From the NCBI GenBank assembly GCA_002449785.1, contig DJXP01000064.1:1-14735 (forward strand): DNA of 14,735 bases, given 5' to 3'. The DNA is from Clostridiales bacterium UBA7001. Its GTDB lineage: Bacteria; Bacillota; Clostridia; TANB77; CAG-508. Below the pieces are notes generated by a model. That model had not been told where the DNA came from, did not search any database, and saw only the letters and a list, made by a program, of their open reading frames with translations. The translations under genes were made by a program, and so were the position numbers. Position 1 is the stretch's first letter. The number at the start of each line of letters is the position of its first letter. Below, piece by piece: positions 14,606-14,735 of this stretch.

Positions 14606-14735
14606 ATGAATGATAAAAAAGAGATTGTAATTGCTTCAAATAATAAAGGAAAAATAAAAGAAGCAAAAGAAATATTAGATAATTATAATATAATTTCTAT
14701 AAGGGAACTTGGAATAGATATAGATGTTGAAGAAG
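14606..14735 (+). CDS. rdgB: RdgB/HAM1-family dITP/XTP pyrophosphatase, N-terminus (3' truncated by the window)
   Basis: Only the first 43 codons are present. They read EIVIASNNKGKIKEAKEIL (6-24), the phosphate-binding signature of the family, and then ISIRELGIDIDVEE (30-43), which is also strongly conserved. RdgB hydrolyses deaminated purine triphosphates (dITP, XTP) to monophosphates to keep them out of DNA and RNA. Full proteins are about 200 residues. GGAGA at 14596-14600 lies 5 bases before the ATG. Confidence 0.88.
   Translation, partial: MNDKKEIVIASNNKGKIKEAKEILDNYNIISIRELGIDIDVEE

Noticed and set aside
1..14735. tRNA, rRNA, CRISPR array or phage genes
   Set aside because: No cloverleaf arms, rRNA signature, regularly spaced repeat or phage-type gene was seen on reading the window and its gaps.

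Overview
The window is very AT-rich, densely packed and entirely plus-strand: every credible gene reads left to right, usually behind a clear AGGAGG-like ribosome binding site. TGA and TAA/TAG act as ordinary stops. A CotJC-type spore coat protein, a Gram-positive-style secG-rnr pair, an Fe-S type rRNA uracil methyltransferase and the codon bias point to a low-GC, probably spore-forming Clostridia member (Bacillota). This is inference from gene content; no rRNA or tRNA is present to place it further.

Layout. (1) 3-335: the 3' end of cotJC, closed by a 16-bp hairpin. (2) 409-4180: a promoter, then a HAD phosphatase, a PfkB-family sugar/nucleoside kinase, a U32-family Fe-S-type protein and a second shorter U32-like protein that lacks the cluster cysteines. 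The last three look like one functional unit of unknown substrate and are the most interesting coding part of the window. (3) 4211-8561: housekeeping genes. These are secG with its own promoter and terminator, rnr (RNase R), a Lys/Glu-rich hypothetical protein, and an RlmD/RumA-type 23S rRNA m5U methyltransferase. (4) 8573-9316: a GNAT acetyltransferase with a YoaP-like C-terminal domain. (5) 9317-9571: a 255-bp nearly complete palindrome bounded by perfect 17-bp inverted repeats, with no coding capacity. It looks like a MITE-like or palindromic intergenic element and is the most unusual non-coding structure here. (6) 9650-14735: a run of small accessory and house-cleaning genes. These are an ICMT/PEMT-type membrane methyltransferase, a hot-dog acyl-CoA thioesterase, a YjjX-type ITP/XTP phosphatase, a TSCPD-domain protein, a YgjV-like membrane protein, a second HAD hydrolase, a Nudix hydrolase, an EamA/DMT transporter, and the first 43 codons of an RdgB/HAM1-type dITP/XTP pyrophosphatase.

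How the genes work together. The kinase/U32 block may modify a small molecule or RNA nucleoside: PfkB kinases phosphorylate sugars or nucleosides, and characterised U32 proteins carry out O2-independent hydroxylation or related chemistry on RNA or quinones. The right-hand third is enriched for enzymes that remove or recycle damaged nucleotides and phosphorylated metabolites (YjjX, Nudix, HAD, RdgB). No CRISPR array, phage gene, transposase or RNA gene was found.
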